From assembly GCA_033063855.1 (NCBI GenBank), contig CP093829.1:7698243-7762242 (forward strand): a stretch of 64,000 bases of DNA. Reading direction: 5' to 3'. The notes under the pieces were generated by a model. It was not told where the DNA came from, made no database searches, and saw only the letters and a list, made by a program, of their open reading frames with translations. Within the stretch, counting starts at the first letter, position 1; every line of letters starts with the position of its first letter. Shown here in pieces: positions 38,606 through 52,400 of this stretch. The position numbers and the translations under genes are program-made. This DNA is from Smittia aterrima (taxonomy: Eukaryota > Arthropoda > Insecta > Diptera > Chironomidae).

Positions 38606-39684
38606 CTACGAAAGTCAAAAAGAAGATAATTAGGACATAAATCATTGCATTCAGCACAAGGTTAGAGTTTTTGATAAGAGAAACACAAAAATATTATTTT
38701 GTTTAAATGATTAATGCCGAAGTGCGATTGAATTAGTTTTCTGTGCAAGTTACAATGATTAGAGAAAAAAGAATCCAGCACAAAACATTTGTTAGTTGCA
38801 AGCCTTTCAAGTACCTGCTCTTGATATCACTTCTTCGTCTTGCATTTAAGTTTTTTCAAAAATATTTTCAATTGCGCGCTGAGTTTACTTTAACAAGAAT
38901 TAAGATTTGCGGATGAGGTAGATCATAAAATGTTTATGCCATATCGTGGAGCGCCAACCGGAAGATGTCGTGTTGGAGGAAGAAGCTTCCGCTAATTGGT
39001 TTCAATATAAAAGTCTGAGTGAAAGCGTGAGGAGGATCACCATCGGTCTTTAAGGTTCGCGGCGTTGAGAAATTAAGAGGAACATAAGAGATCTTGCCAT
39101 CAACTACCAAGGGAGATGCTTACCTGTAGTCTACCAAGAACGTTGATAAGAACTCCTCCATCAAACATTGGCTGGGAATCTACAGCTGTGATAATTCTAT
39201 TGATTTTTTGAAACGTGAGGCTCTAAAAAGGAAATGTTTGTAAATATCTTCGATAAAAAAAGTTGAATCTTATGCTCACTTGAAGTTTCTCTAAAATCTT
39301 AGGTGCTCCTTGAATTTGTTGTCCCTCGAACGTCATAAATGATAGCTCATTCTAAAAATAAAGCATAAGATTAATCAGCATAAGATCATGACGGAATGAT
39401 TGAAGGTCATCTATGATTCACGAAATATGTTTATGAAGTCATCGTGAAGCTTCCAGAAGATCCGAAAAGGAAGTGTCTGCACTTACATTGTACATGTTGA
39501 CCAGTGAGTTTCTTTGATTAGGATCATCGAACAAAGCATAATATTGAGTAACAAATCCTTTTCCTGTTGAATACGAAAATAACAAAAATTTAAAATTAAT
39601 TTCTTGAATTTCCTTGAATTCCTTTTGAAGAACTCATCGTTACTCACCGATTTCAATATATTGTGGATTCAGATTCATAGACAT
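38492..39684 (-). CDS. Ntf-2: nuclear transport factor 2 (RanGDP importer)
   Basis: It carries RanGDP into the nucleus and binds FxFG nucleoporins as a homodimer. Common exons: 39684-39648, 39563-39487, 39351-39280 and 39222-39124. The last exon is either 39047-38934 (proximal) or 38605-38492 (distal). Each form is about 132 residues, the family length. Conserved blocks: MNLNPQYIEIGKGFVTQYY, LVNMYNNELSFMTFEGQQIQG, ILEKLQSLTFQKI and AVDSQPMFDGGVLINVLG. Both last exons supply the final strands with PHAxTQTFxLKP, GSFFLQHDIFRLALHD. The gene is head to head with CdsA, with about 256 bases between start codons. Drosophila Ntf-2 is, as I recall, also alternatively spliced at its 3' end, which would make the arrangement old. 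Confidence 0.95.
38934..39047 (-). CDS. Ntf-2: proximal alternative terminal exon of NTF2
   Basis: 114 bases in phase 0, encoding TDGDPPHAFTQTFILKPI then GSFFLQHDIFRLALHDMA and stop. It has its own acceptor, preceded by CCTTAAAG. Both exons end in a stop, so a transcript can use only one for its C-terminus. Confidence 0.85.
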   Translation of the reverse strand, partial: TDGDPPHAFTQTFILKPISGSFFLQHDIFRLALHDMA

Positions 39685-39940
39685 TTTGTTATGATTTACA
39701 GTATTAGCTTAATAACAATGCTTTTGCAAATAAATATTTCTATTTAGAGATGTCGGATAACCGAAATTGTCTGAACGTTTTCAACTTTGCACAATAACAA
39801 TTCGGATAACGCAGTCGTCGACTTAAACGAAGCAAGCTTGTTTTCTTTATTTATTGTCGCGATCTTCCGCGATTAGTGGGAAGTGATAAACGTACGTTTC
39901 ATATTCTGAAAGTCATAGTCAGTTCTATGTATTAAAATTG
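39685..39940. promoter_or_regulatory. shared divergent promoter, NTF2 / CdsA
   Basis: Only 256 bases separate the two start codons, including both 5' UTRs. It contains two GTCGGATAAC/TTCGGATAAC-like sequences about 55 bases apart (39754 and 39801 region), which might be a shared element. Confidence 0.45.
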
Positions 39941-42536
39941 ATGGATTCCAAGATGAGTGAAGTCAACGATAAATCTTCAGAGCATGATCAAGAACTGCGA
40001 CGACGTTTCGGAGCTTCAGATGATAAAATGAATTTTGAAGAAAATTCTGGCTCCAAGAATAATGACAACTTAAGCCCCGTCGATTCAGAGAACGAGCTTC
40101 GACTTGGAAGTGAAACTGCGGACTCAGATCACGTAAGGAAAAATTTTATCGATTTTTTTATCCTTCCTGCTTACTGGAACATTCTTTCCATCAAATTAAA
40201 TTAAAGCTCTTTGACTATAAAAGCTTATAAAAACAAATAGAGCGTCAATTCGCTCAATGCATCTTTTCACTTTTCGCCTTGTGGAAACTCAATGACGTCT
40301 TTGTGAGCTTGCAATGAGATGAAAATCATGAACTGTAAACATTTGCTTTGCAAAATTCCTTTGTTGTTGTAGCAAGCACTTCTGAACATTTCTTATCATA
40401 CTCGTACATACATTTTTTGTGTCGACACGCGATGTTTTATTAGATTAAATAAAGATTGGGCACCTGGTGCGAAAGCATTAATTGATTCAAATTCTTTAAT
40501 TCTCTTTGAGGATTAAAGTTAATTTCCAATGTTGCTCTATCACGAAAGTCACTCATGGGAAACTCTTGAAATTTCTTTCCAAACTGATATCGAAATGAAT
40601 TCAGTTTCTCGGGAAGGTCATGACGGGTCGCTCGAACTTAACTGTTGGCTGATACCATTCTCTCATTCATTTCCCTTTTATTTTAGCCGGACTCCGAAGA
40701 AGAAAAATGTCTCGCTGACAAATATGCCAACAGAGACTTATCGAAGACTCTGCCGCAGGGTACTAACAAAACGCCGGAAGTCTTAGGGACTGCTCTGAAA
40801 GGTCTTCCAGATAGGTAAAAATATTTGACCTCGAACAAAGCGTTTAGCGTGATTCCGATTTCATAAAAGCTTACATGCCTCGCGGGTATTACAAGCGACT
40901 CGCTTGAAGCGAGCAAGTTTCGAATTGCGAAGTGCTCGTTCTTTTTCGCTATGTCAATATGATTGATGAAGTAATATCGATTTCCAATAATTCTATTTTG
41001 TAATTCTCAGATGGAAAAATTGGGTCATTCGAGGAATTTTCACTTTTATCATGATCTCAGGATTCTGCATGATGATTGCAGGTGGTCCACTGGCATTAAT
41101 GATCACGGTGAGTTTTACTTCTTTAATGAAACATCGACAAGGTTTTAATTTTCTTTTGATTTTATTTTAGACCCTGGCAGTTCAGGTCAAGTGTTTCCAA
41201 GAAATCATCTCAATCGGATACCAAGTCTATCGAATTCACGGACTTCCTTGGTTCAGAAGTCTCTCTTGGTACTTCCTCTTAACTTCTAATTACTTCTTCT
41301 ATGGCGAGAGTCTCTTTGACTACTTCGGAGTGTTGTTCAATCGAGTGGAAACGCTAAGATTTCTTATTACTTACCATCGCTTCTTATCATTCTGTCTCTA
41401 CTGCATCGGATTTGTCTGGTTCGTACTTTCTCTTGTTAAGAAGTACTACATGAAGCAGTTCAGCTTGTTCGCTTGGACTCATGTTGCGCTCTTGATCGTC
41501 GTAACTCAAAGCTATTTAATCATCCAGAACATTTTCGAAGGTAAGAAGAGATTTTATCTTTAAAAGAATTTTTTTTACTAACATTTATTACTTAAAGGAA
41601 TGATTTGGTTCATTGTTCCGGTGATGATGATTGTGTGCAATGACGTGATGGCTTACATGTTTGGTTTCTTCTTTGGCAAAACACCTTTGATCAAGCTCAG
41701 CCCGAAGAAGACATGGGAAGGCTTCATCGGTGGTGGCTTTGCTACCGTCGCTTTTGGCGTCATTTTCTCTTATTTCTTATGTCGTTATCAGTATTTCGTC
41801 TGTCCAATTGAGTATTCGGAGACAGCAGGCAAAATTATGCTTGATTGCGAGCCGAGCTACTTGTTCAGACTACAAGAATATGGAATTCGAATAGTAAGAG
41901 GAGACACTTAAGTTGTTTGTGTTATTCACTAATATTGACTTTATTTTTAGGGTAAAACCGAGACTGTCCTAACAATGTATCCTTTCTTGTTGCATTCCTT
42001 GTCGCTGAGTATCTTTAGCTCAGTCATTGGGCCATTTGGCGGTTTCTTCGCTTCAGGATTTAAGCGAGCATTCAAGATTAAAGTAAGAGACAATTTGGTA
42101 ATTAGAAGAATTTTTTTTTATTATTTGCGAAGTCTGCCTGCTTGTTACATCTGAATATACAATTTCAAGTTTTTCTTTTCATCAATCTACTCTACACTTC
42201 ATGAATTGAACAAATTAGTAATACCAAGTTAATAAAAAATCTTATTTCCCTCAGGATTTTGGTGACATGATTCCTGGACACGGTGGAATTATGGATCGTT
42301 TCGATTGCCAATTTTTGATGGCCACGTTTGTCAACGTTTACATTTCCAGTTTTATTCGTACGGATTCTCCACAAAAACTACTTGCATTGGTAAGATTTCT
42401 ATTTCACTTACACGCACATTTGTCTAACAATTCTGTCTTCGTTTAGGTCTATAATCTGAAACCGGAACAACAGCTTCAGCTGTTCTATCAGCTCAAAGAT
42501 AATCTCGAACATCGAAATATCTTGAACATCAGTTAA
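39941..42536 (+). CDS. CdsA: CDP-diacylglycerol synthase (phosphatidate cytidylyltransferase)
   Basis: An ER enzyme making CDP-diacylglycerol from phosphatidate and CTP, the precursor of phosphatidylinositol. Exons: 39941-40132, 40687-40814, 41011-41107, 41171-41540, 41598-41893, 41951-42082, 42255-42389 and 42447-42536; all phases agree, about 479 residues. The polar acidic N-terminus is followed by many membrane helices, from FTFIMISGFCMMIAGGPLAL onward. The family signature is complete: SGFKRAFKIKD, then FGDMIPGHGGIMDRFD. KLSPKKTWEGFIGG is another conserved block. In Drosophila photoreceptors this enzyme limits PIP2 resupply. Introns are mostly under 150 bases except the first (554 bases). 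Confidence 0.96.
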
Positions 42537-44231
42537 ATTATTTAAAAAGTTTATGAATAACTTTTCCATCACATAATCTTCATCTGTTTAAACAAAAAGT
42601 TATCTAAATGATTCGAATACACCTGAAGTTAGCAAAAATTTCGATGTGAATCTACAGAAAGAAAGAAAAGAAGATGCAACGTTGTTGTTAGTCTGAATGT
42701 TTTAGGGAATAATCAAACCTTAATAGACTTTAACCCAGTTAGAAAATTTAAATCCTGATACAAATTTCAATGCAATTATATCAAGAATTGAGAATTTTCC
42801 TTTCGCTGGCTGAGTGACCAAATCAGTTATTGATACTTGAACAAGAAAATTATAAAAATCTGTACTTTTAGAATCAACAAATCTTTCCAAACACAACTCT
42901 TGGACTAGTTCAATGAATTGATTTATTTTTTCTATATTTATATTTACAATCGAGAAACTTGTATTTTGTATCGTGAGCAAGAAACTTTTGCTGCTGCTCA
43001 GCTTGAAACCAAACAGGCAAAGGAAAGACTTGTAATTTGAATTAGATTGCGAGAGGAGAAGTTTTTTTTCTAAAGTTTCGCTTGAGCGTAGATTTCGTAG
43101 ATTTCTTTTCTTCCTAATTAATTTTGAGAGGTTGCATCTAGTCGAGTTCAATTCCAAAAACAATAGTTCGTAAACTCGAATCGCTTGTCCACCCACAACA
43201 AATAATGTGCAATACTAAAAAAATCCCTTTTACCTTTATTGTTGGAAATTAGGAAATATTTGGTTAATTATAAATGTGCTTCGTGATTATTTCAGGCTGA
43301 TTTTTGTGCATTTCCACCAATGCTTGAAATGAGTTTTAGCATTGCAGCTAACGAAATGATAAGAATTTACTAAGGAAATAGCGGGAATCATACATTTCGT
43401 TTATAAGTTTTGAAATTTTGAAATTTTTTCTTAAATAAGTGGATGTAATGAAATTAAATGTTTCAACAGAGAATTACAGGCTCTTCATTAAGATACAAAA
43501 CTATGAATTAAGTTTAGCGAAAACAGAAATATGCAAACAATTAAATAAAGTTCATTGTTTAACATAAAAAACTTTTTCTTGACTTTTCCTTCAGTTGATT
43601 AAGGTTCAAGGCGACGCTGAAGCTTTTTCAAGGAAAGACTCAACTTCGGTTTTATTTTTTTTCAGTTTTACATCTCTGAGACTTTAAAGCTCAGCGCAAA
43701 CAAAAGATAATCTATAAAAGCGACTCGGACTTCAGCGATTCTCATCAGTTGAATCATTGAAGCTTGTGAAAACAGTCGCTGTTGATTTATTTAAAACCCG
43801 CGAAGTTAGAACGAAGTGAGAATTGCGCCGATTTTTAGTTCAAGTGACTTCAACATAATTTGTATAAAAAAAAGTTTTTTATTGCCACAAGATTTACTTC
43901 CTCTGAAGTTCTAGATATAAATTAACTTCGTTGACAATTTAATTTGTCGTTAACTAACTTAGTTTATATCCACGCGTTCTCTAGCATTTAAAGTCTTCTT
44001 TATGATTTCTGCCAAACACGTTAAAGCAAAGTCAAGAAAAAACGAGAGTGTTTATGATTCACTGAAGCTAAAAAACCAAAGAAACTGGTCGCGTCTAATT
44101 GATTTTGAATTTGATGCGCTTTATCAAAATATTCTGTGAACGATCTTGAGCAAAAAAAAAGTTTGAGCGTTGTTGTGTTGTAAGATTAATGTTCATGACA
44201 TATTTTCAGGAATTGATTGAGTTCTGCTAAA
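42537..44231. other. intergenic with an unassigned minus-strand ORF
   Basis: 3' flank of CdsA and upstream region of spaetzle. The only sizeable coding candidate is the minus-strand frame ending at 42720, listed separately. No NF-kappaB-type site was recognised near the spaetzle start. Confidence 0.45.
42720..43218 (-). other. unidentified open frame after a splice-acceptor-like site
   Basis: About 165 codons open to a TAA at 42720-42722. The frame lacks an ATG near its beginning but starts just after a pyrimidine-rich TTTTTTTAG, as a terminal coding exon would. The predicted peptide (for example VVGGQAIRVYELLFLELNST, then TDLVTQPAKGKFSILDIIAL) is Leu/Ser/Lys-rich with no signature I recognise. 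No upstream partner exon was found. It may be an exon of an unknown gene, a gene remnant, or chance. Confidence 0.25.
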
Positions 44232-45779
44232 ATGAATATTTTCTCGCATCTGCTGATTTGTTGTCTCGTAAGTTTATCTTTAAAATTTAAAGACAGAGAT
44301 TTCTGAAATATTTTTTATTTAGATCTTTCTTTCCAACGCTTCACCGCCTTGTGATAATCGTCATGGTCATGGACCTCCTTGTTCGTTGGTCCCAGCAAAA
44401 GCCGGTCACACTCCAGCATGCGCTGATGGATCAACATTCTGTAAATTCAATTACAACTTAATTACAAATCAATTCGAGCTAAGAATTTTTTCATTTGGAA
44501 TTTAGGTGAAAATGTGAAAGATTATCCGATGTGAGTAAAAAGATTCTTTTCGTAGAAGTCAAATCAATGTCGAAAAAGCAGATTTCTCAAAAGCTTTATA
44601 ATCTCTTCTTTCACTTACTTCTCATCCTTTTCTGAGCATTAGCTGCTTTGTCGTTTCGCCAATTGGATTCGGATCACAGATTTAATTTTTAAAGAAAACA
44701 AATTTTGGATCCTGGTTTGGATTTTCGTCGCTTGTTAAACATTTTTTATGTGTTCTCAAGATTACTTCAAGAATTTAAATTTTCTCCTAATTAGAAGCAT
44801 TTAAAAATTTAACTTCTTCTTCTTCTAGGGACGTGATTAAGAAGCTTTTAAAAAATTACCCGAGCAGCAAAGATCTTTTCACAGACGAAGTGAGATCCGA
44901 ATTTAAGAAACCAAAGGAAGTTGTTGACGATGACCACTCGAGTCATGATCATCCTTTTAAGAATTATTTTGGACATGGAAGACATTCGTAAGAGAAAATA
45001 AATAAATGACTTTCGTTTGGATATTTTTATGACTCGTTCGTTAGTGAAAACTCTGATGATTCATCGTCGTATGAGTGGAACGGGAATGTTCACAACTCAA
45101 ACAGAAAACGAGGACATCATCAATATCCCGGAAGCTTCAATTTTTTTGAACCAAAGTCACCTAGTTACAGAAATTACTACAGAAGGTTTGACATCCAAGT
45201 CTCGCTGCGTTGGAAATGTAAATATTTTAACGAAGTGCTTTCAGATCACGTCGTGAGTCATTGAAATCTGACAAAAGAGTTCAAGAAGAGTTCCTGAGCA
45301 GCATTTCGCCCGCAAGAAGCAAAAGGCAAATCAGTGAAAACCGTGAACAGCTTTGTGAAATCCGAACCAATTACATAAATCCACAAGCGGCTTTAAATTC
45401 GAGAGGCAATTGGATGTATGTCGTGAACGGCGTGGATACGGCGACGCAGCTGGTACGAACGGAAACTTGCGCGTAAGATTTTTTTGTTGTTTTTAATATA
45501 AAAAAGATGTGGCAATGTAGGTGAACAAAGTTGTGAAGTTAAATTGAAAATAAACTTTGCTCACATCATAATTTCTTCTTCTTTTCTCTTTTTGTTTTCA
45601 TCAGATCAAGAACCCAGCAATGCTCGAGTCTCTGTCAACTTCCAAACGGTTACACTTCACTTTGCGAACAAAAGTACGTCCAGAAGCGATTGATTGCGCT
45701 TGACTCGGGTGGCGAGCGATTTTACTCCGATACTTTCTGGTTCCCAAGCTGTTGCGTGTGTACTTTGTCAAACCTTTAG
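44232..45779 (+). CDS. spz: spaetzle-type Toll ligand precursor
   Basis: A secreted cystine-knot cytokine precursor, activated by proteolysis and then binding Toll in development and immunity. Exons: 44232-44267, 44323-44440, 44506-44530, 44829-44987, 45045-45185, 45245-45472 and 45605-45779; about 293 residues. The signal peptide is MNIFSHLLICCLIFLSNAS. The prodomain is His/Gly- and Asn/Ser-rich. The processing site SPARSKR is followed by QISENREQLCEIRTNYINPQ. Counting from that Gln to the stop gives 106 residues, the size of Drosophila C-106. The knot shows TETC, QQCSSLCQLP, TSLCEQKY and the closing FPSCCVC. The intron at 45186-45244 is 59 bases with a GTTTGA donor; its retention would stop translation at 45264, before the knot. 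Confidence 0.92.
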
Positions 45780-45925
45780 AAAGTTACAGCTGGAACAATT
45801 CGCACATGCTTCATTGTCGTCGCCGCTTCAATTACCTGCACATTTATCATTCGCTTATTGAGAATTCAATGAATTTTTAAAACTGTTTCTAAAGACAAAT
45901 TCGTTGCCGCTATAAACAAGAACTT

Positions 45926-45931
45926 AATAAA
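45926..45931 (+). promoter_or_regulatory. poly(A) signal of spaetzle
   Basis: AATAAA about 147 bases past the stop codon. Confidence 0.55.
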
Positions 45932-46064
45932 GTTAATGGGATTCCCGATTATGCGTCATACCTTTTAAAAATAATTATTCTAAGTGAAAATCTAAATAAT
46001 TGCAACGGCAAGGAAACAAATTGTTGCAGACGAAAAATATTTTTCAGATATCTACGCAAAGTTG

Positions 46065-46404
46065 TAACCTTTTAAGTAATCAACATCATAAATATCTGCT
46101 CGTTGTTCGGTGTTCGCGCGTGCTGAATCTTTCGAAGCCGCATGTGCCTCGAGTCTCCATTCAGGATCTTTAATCTTTAAGATGGTAACATACAATAATA
46201 CGTTAGCTCTCACAATTGATCTTTACAATCATGTGGACACATGCAGCAGTAAATTCCTTACAAACATAAAGAAATCTTAAGAAATTGTCGAAGACATTTG
46301 TTACGTAAAAAATCATCGAACATCTTTAAAAACATTGAACATATGCTTCGGCATGGCACGGGGATAAATTTTGTGTCCTGTTTCCTTTCTCTCCGTTTTG
46401 ATTC
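46065..46404 (-). other. two unassigned exon-like segments
   Basis: Minus-strand 46404 to about 46315 follows a very good acceptor (TTCTTTCTTTTCTTTAG) and reads IKTERKETGHKIYPRAMPKH then a few residues to a stop. Minus-strand 46184-46065, after an AAAG acceptor, reads IKDPEWRLEAHAASKDSARA and on to GYNFA and a stop. Both begin with Ile-Lys. They could be alternative last exons of one gene whose upstream exons lie to the right, but none was found and no family was recognised. Confidence 0.25.
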
Positions 46405-49400
46405 TAAAGAAAAGAAAGAATCTGTTTCTAATTGAAAATCGTCTTGACTTTTAAAAATTGGAAAATATCTGCTGCGAAATATTTTGTCTTGATGTTATCA
46501 AAAGATTTTTATGTGTTGGCTTCATGTCGATCTCATTCTCATTCGTCTCGGTGGTCTTTGTCTTCCCCAATTGCAGTGCAATAATTAGAAGGAAAAACCT
46601 CTTCCAAATGAGCAATCCAAAGCACATCTTGACACAATTCAATTTCATTAAACACAGAAAGACTCGGAGTGAATTTGAATATACATAAGCTTGGAAATGT
46701 ATGAAAACAGCAGATGGTCTTTAATTTTAAATGAAAATGTTTCATGTTATAACGCACATTTCGAAGTAGCAGCAGCATATGAAGGAGAGTTTCTTGCATG
46801 TGTTGATGTACTCAGACCGTAAAACTGAATCCTGTGATAGATCAATAAATTCTCAATTCAAGATTCTTTCGATCAATTCTGTGGACTTGAAGAGAATGTG
46901 CAGGCTTCGATTCGAATTTCACTTCGTGAGTCGTCTGTGATGATTGACGCCGCAGTCTTTGTGTTTGTGTTAACTTTCCTCTATTTTACAGCTTATGCCT
47001 AATTGGAACATATGTGAGTATTTCCATCAGTTGTTCCTCGAATCGAGAAAGATTATTGCACCGAGCACAGAATTTTATTCTCACTCGTGATCATTATTTT
47101 CGTCCTTTTCCTTCAACGCTTTGAGGAAACGAAAAAATAAAAATATGAAAAAAATACCGAATCCGATTGGCATTTAAAAATTCATCAAGCAAACTGCAAC
47201 GCAGCAGATATCCTGCGTTAGTCAATTTCATTTCAATTCGATGAGGAAAACTCGGCAACGCTGCACATCGAATGCTTTTTCGGAAGTGCAAAAAAATACA
47301 TCCATCTGCAGAGAAAATCGATTTTAATTCTAGGATTGTAGTAGTGGAAAGTTGCGTGTGTATATAAATGAATTCAAAAAAAACTGAGGCAAGCGGTTTT
47401 AATATTTTTTGATTCGCTCTTTGCGTCACGTTGTCTGTCTTGTTGCTTGATCACAAACAAAGAAAAAAGTTTTTATCTGATCTCCTCGTCCTTTTTCATT
47501 TTGTAAATGTTCTCATGGAGTTTTTGCAGAAGAGTTTTTTTTGTTGAATCGAGGAAATCAGGAAACTCTTCTTGATAGCGATTCCTGTTAAGAGCTCAAT
47601 TGACTTTTATTGAAAGTCGCAACCCGCGGAGTGGAGGTTAAAGATGCCGCGAAATTTTCAATCTTATATTCGTCGCGAGCAAACATTTTTCGGGTTTTCA
47701 ATTGGGTGGCGAAGCGAAAGTTCGAAAAAGGTGCGATATTAGGCAGGAACGCAGGAGATAATTTAAATTTGTTAAATTTTCTGCTTCTGCTGATTTCAAG
47801 CTCTAATGGGATCTCAATCAGCGACGTTTACTCTCCTGCAAATCCTGATTTTCCTAAAACTTTCAACTCGCTACACAATTCCCAAACGATCCCAATATCC
47901 CAGTAAATTTAGTTAGCGGAACATAAACGCTATCGTAACATAAATTTGTTTTTAAATTGGATGAGGAAAAAACGAGGAGAAAAAATACGAAAATTGAAGA
48001 GCTAAGAATTTTGCGTAGGGCTGTTTGCCACGTTTTGCGTGAGAGACGGTTTCTAGACGCTTCAAGACAACCAATTCCTCTCTTGAGTTTACAACCAGAG
48101 AAAAACGAATTGCGAGTAGAAATAAGAAAAAAAAATCTTTTAAATTACGAGGAAAATTCCATTTATTTTTTCTGTTTCATGCTCGTCGTAAGTTGATAAA
48201 AATCCCCAGGAAGCAAACTTTGCTCAGCGATTTCTTTCGCAGGTTTCATATTCGTTTCGGTGGTTTCGGCTTTGCCGCGTTTTAATTGAACAATCATAAA
48301 CTTGCGAAATCATAAAAATGCTAAGCAGATTGTGAACGCAAGCAAACGGCGATATGTGAATTGCGTAGATATCTCTCAAGATTTTATGCTCACTGGCGCG
48401 GTTCTAGCGAGAAAGAAAATTGTAGAAAGTTTTACACGTAATAAATTTAATGATTTTATAGGCGCAAGAAAGGTTGACGAAATTTAATTTTGTCTCGTTT
48501 ATTGCGATTTGCGAAATATATCGCGAGCATAATCAAAACATTTTATTTCCTGACGCATCTCCCGAAGAGTAAAGCTCTAATTTCAAGGAGCAGGTAAAAT
48601 CTTCTCTTTAACCTTTTCATTCTTGTGTCGGTCGCCTCCCTGTGATTCCTTTTCTTTACGGCGCTGAAATGATTCTCTTTTTTTAAAGAATAAAAAAAGC
48701 ATAACAAAGTGAAAGAAGAAAGGAAAGTTTGTTGACCTCACTCTGTCGCTCCTCTTCAAAGCCCTTCAGGGACTCAAGTTTTTAGCTGCGTTGCTGTGTC
48801 AATAGACCAACGATGTTGATGTCAGTGGTCGCTACAGAAGTCGATCTCACACTTTTATTTACTCTTTAAACCACTGAAGTTCTGGATGCGAGTAGAGAAT
48901 TAAATTTAGATCAAATAAAGCTGATTTGGGGGGATTCAGTTTAATGCGCCCTTGAATCAGAGATTTTCCCCAATCTGACGTCATTTTATGCCGTTTTCTG
49001 TTTACTGTTTTCCCCTTTACGGTCGCCTCTCGCTTTTCTGCTTTTCTCTTTCTCTCCTTCTCTCGCCTTTTTCCATCAACTCCCTCGGAAAATGTGTGGA
49101 AATTTTTCCCGCAAAATTTGTGTATACATTGTTTTACTGACCTAGCGCAATGCAGAAATTGATAATGGTTTTCTTCTCGAGAGGAGTCACAAGCAACAAA
49201 ATTAGCAAGAACATGCACATGGCAGAGTCAAACTCGAGAAAGCTGCTGCTGCTATCGTTGAATGTAAGGAAAAATAAAATCTGTCTCTAATTCAATAGTT
49301 TGAAATAATCGGCAGCTGTCGCTCCTAAGAGGATTCTTCTTGACGCTTTTAATGATTTTTTTTATCATCGTCAATGTAACACAAGTACACGCATTCGAAA

Positions 49401-52400
49401 AGAGAAATAAAATCTCGTCGTGCAGGATAAATTGATACGACAATATTTCCTGTAAGCCGAGGTACAAGAACTGAACTTTGGTGAGTGTGTGCGTGTTTTG
49501 CAAGAAACCTAAAATTAAATCTACAGACGTAGATGGCTCTTTCAACACAACTGTTCTCATTTCCTTCATTTTTGTTCTGTTTCTATTGAGAAACACAACA
49601 CCGGCGAAAATAAGTAAGTAGACAACTTTTTGTTTCGCCAACGAATTTTTTTTCCTCCTCTCGATTAATGACATTTTGCTTCGGTCGAAAGTTCAATTAA
49701 CTCGATGAGGCTTCTTCCTTAGAGGTCGTTTGTTGATCTTTGTGAAGAAGAATTAAGAGCATCGCGAATAAAATATCTTCTTTCTCTCGCTTTGATCGCG
49801 GCTAACGAGGATTCATCATTAAATATTTCAAAATGTCTCGCAATTTCGATTCGCTGCGCTGTTCTTGCATTCGAAAAAAATAAATTTCATTCTCATCCCG
49901 AAAATGAAAAAAATTTAATTACTTGAAATGAAAATGCCAAGCGTGGCCGCTGCTTCATGATGTAGTCATGAAAGTCCCGATATTGTGTGAGTAACTGTTA
50001 TATAAATAGAACGTTCAACTGAAACACAAAAGTCCTTACAAACGAGAAATTTTTTCCGAAGCAATATTAAAATAAAATTCACAGCTGTCTCTTTTTGATA
50101 TACAGCGAGTTTTGTTTTCTCTCGCTCGTCGTTCATCTGCAATCACAAGTCGTGACGATGAGTACTTTGAGAATTGTCGGTTTTCTTCCCATCTTTCAGC
50201 TTCATCACATCTCCTTTGCAGTTTTCCTTTCCAAATGAAAATGCGAGAAAGGCTTTTGCCGAAGAAGGAAAAACTTCCTTTTATTTCCACCGTGGTGCTT
50301 CTAGATCTGTGATAGTAATCCAACGAACACATTTGTAACGAACGTCGTTCTCCGGCTTGTCGTCAGTGGTGTTGGTGCCTGATGATTCAACGGACGAAAG
50401 AAGAAAAAAAAACAGTTGAAAGCATACAAAAAAATTATGTTGAACGTTTGCTAGACAGTTGCTTGCCATGTTTCCGTGAGTTCGAATGTGTTTACGGCAC
50501 CACATTGATTTCCAGCGTTAAAAACTATTTTAATTTAAAAACAAAGAGACATTGCAAGACTAAAATTATTTATTTTGTGTTTAGTATCTAAGGAATAATA
50601 AATAGACAAGTCGTGCTAAGAAACAAAGTGAAGATAGTCGGAGGATAACGTTTTTATTATAGAGTTTAAGTGTTTGAGAAACTAAAGTTTAGTTTTATTT
50701 ATTCTTAAATCGAGAGAAGGAAAGTGGAGGATTTTGTAAACTTCCTCGAAACCAGTGACACATTTACCAGTCTAAGTTAAATTATTTTCGGAGTTGTCTT
50801 TAGTCAAATTAAAAATCAGGTAAATTAAAGAAGTGACATTTCGTTTTTTGGCGCAATAGAACTGCTGCTTCCACTCAATCGGAACAATGAGATAAAAATT
50901 CGGTTCAAATTCATAAAAAAAAATGTTCAGTTGTTAATGCATCTTTATTGGGTAATTGGAGAGACAACAGAGAGAGAGCTGATTGTTTAAATGGATTTAT
51001 GGATAACAAACCAAGAGCCAAGCAAAAGCCAAAATCACAAATCGTAGAGCTCTTCAATAAAAGTTGGCGTCTAACGATGAGACGAAAAGAATTCAATTGC
51101 AAGTCTCAAGTGAGGGAAAAGCATTTCGATCTTAATTAAAAACTCGCGAGTTGGATAAAAGGACGCAGCTCAATTCATTAAATTCATCGTATTAATTGCA
51201 TTAAGAACAGTTTTATTGAGAGTGAGCTAAGCTGGCGAATTTATTTCGGCGTGTTTAATTGAATAATGAAACTGCCACTCTTCTTACATCTTTTTTTGTA
51301 CAAAAGAAAAGTTTTTGTTCCACACGAATGAGATTCGCCAAAGACATTTTCATTTCGAGAAAAGCAATTCATGCTGATTCCTGAAACAAGCGAAAAAAAA
51401 TAAAGAAAAGAATCTTCCGAAAATAAAATAAGACAGAATAAAAGTTTTTCCTTTCATTCTTCTTTCTAAAAAGAGAGAAAAAAAATGAAAGAAAGATGAG
51501 ATTTTTAATTAAAAACTTTGCTAAGGTACTGTCCAACCAACGAGAACTCGCTTCTCCTTCTCATCCCATTCCACCTCCGCTTGAAAATCTTTAATGCGAA
51601 CGAAAGCTGTTTTACCAATATCGGATTTTTCCGAACATCTCATCGCCCAACCTCCCCCCCAAAAAATCTTATGTCATTTGGAGAAATCGTGCGTCGACGA
51701 TAGAACGGCGGAAGAAAAAGCAATTCACGATAAAGATACAAAGCGGGATGAGAGGAGCTTGAAAAAAAAAAGAATCTCAATTATGATCGAAGAACTACTT
51801 TTTTCAAATCGCGATTAACGCAAATCTCCATGTGCGTGATCCAGCATTTCATTTCCCTCAGATGCATGTGGCGGCATTGTTTTCATTTTCGTTTCTTAAC
51901 CCCAAAAAAGCGGAGAACAGAGTTCAAGTTCATGTTCTTCATTGCCATTGTCCTGCGTGTGTTTTCATTTTCATTCGTTTTTCACTTTCCTTTCTAAGGA
52001 AAAAGGTTTCCCCGGTCATTCATGGAAATGCTTCTTCTTCCTCGAGAATCGTTCATTTTCGGGGCCGAATCACTTATGTGTTGACTTTCCTTGTGCATCG
52101 CTGTATGTTCTCTTAGTTAGTTTTCCTTATTATTAGTCATCGGAGAAGGGAACTCTAACGATTCGACGTAACCATGGAAAACACGATTTCGATTTTGCTG
52201 TGTTGCCGAACTTTTCAAAAACAGTTTTTCCTTCTTCTCTCGCTCGTCGTGGATACTAGAAAACTTCTTCCTATAATTAATGAGAACCTCAAAGGGGGAA
52301 GGGGTTGATTCGATTCTTCTAGATTGCAGAAAGCCACGTGATTTATGATTTTATTCGCCTATTTCTGTATGTTCCCCTGAAAATGTTTGTTGATATTTTC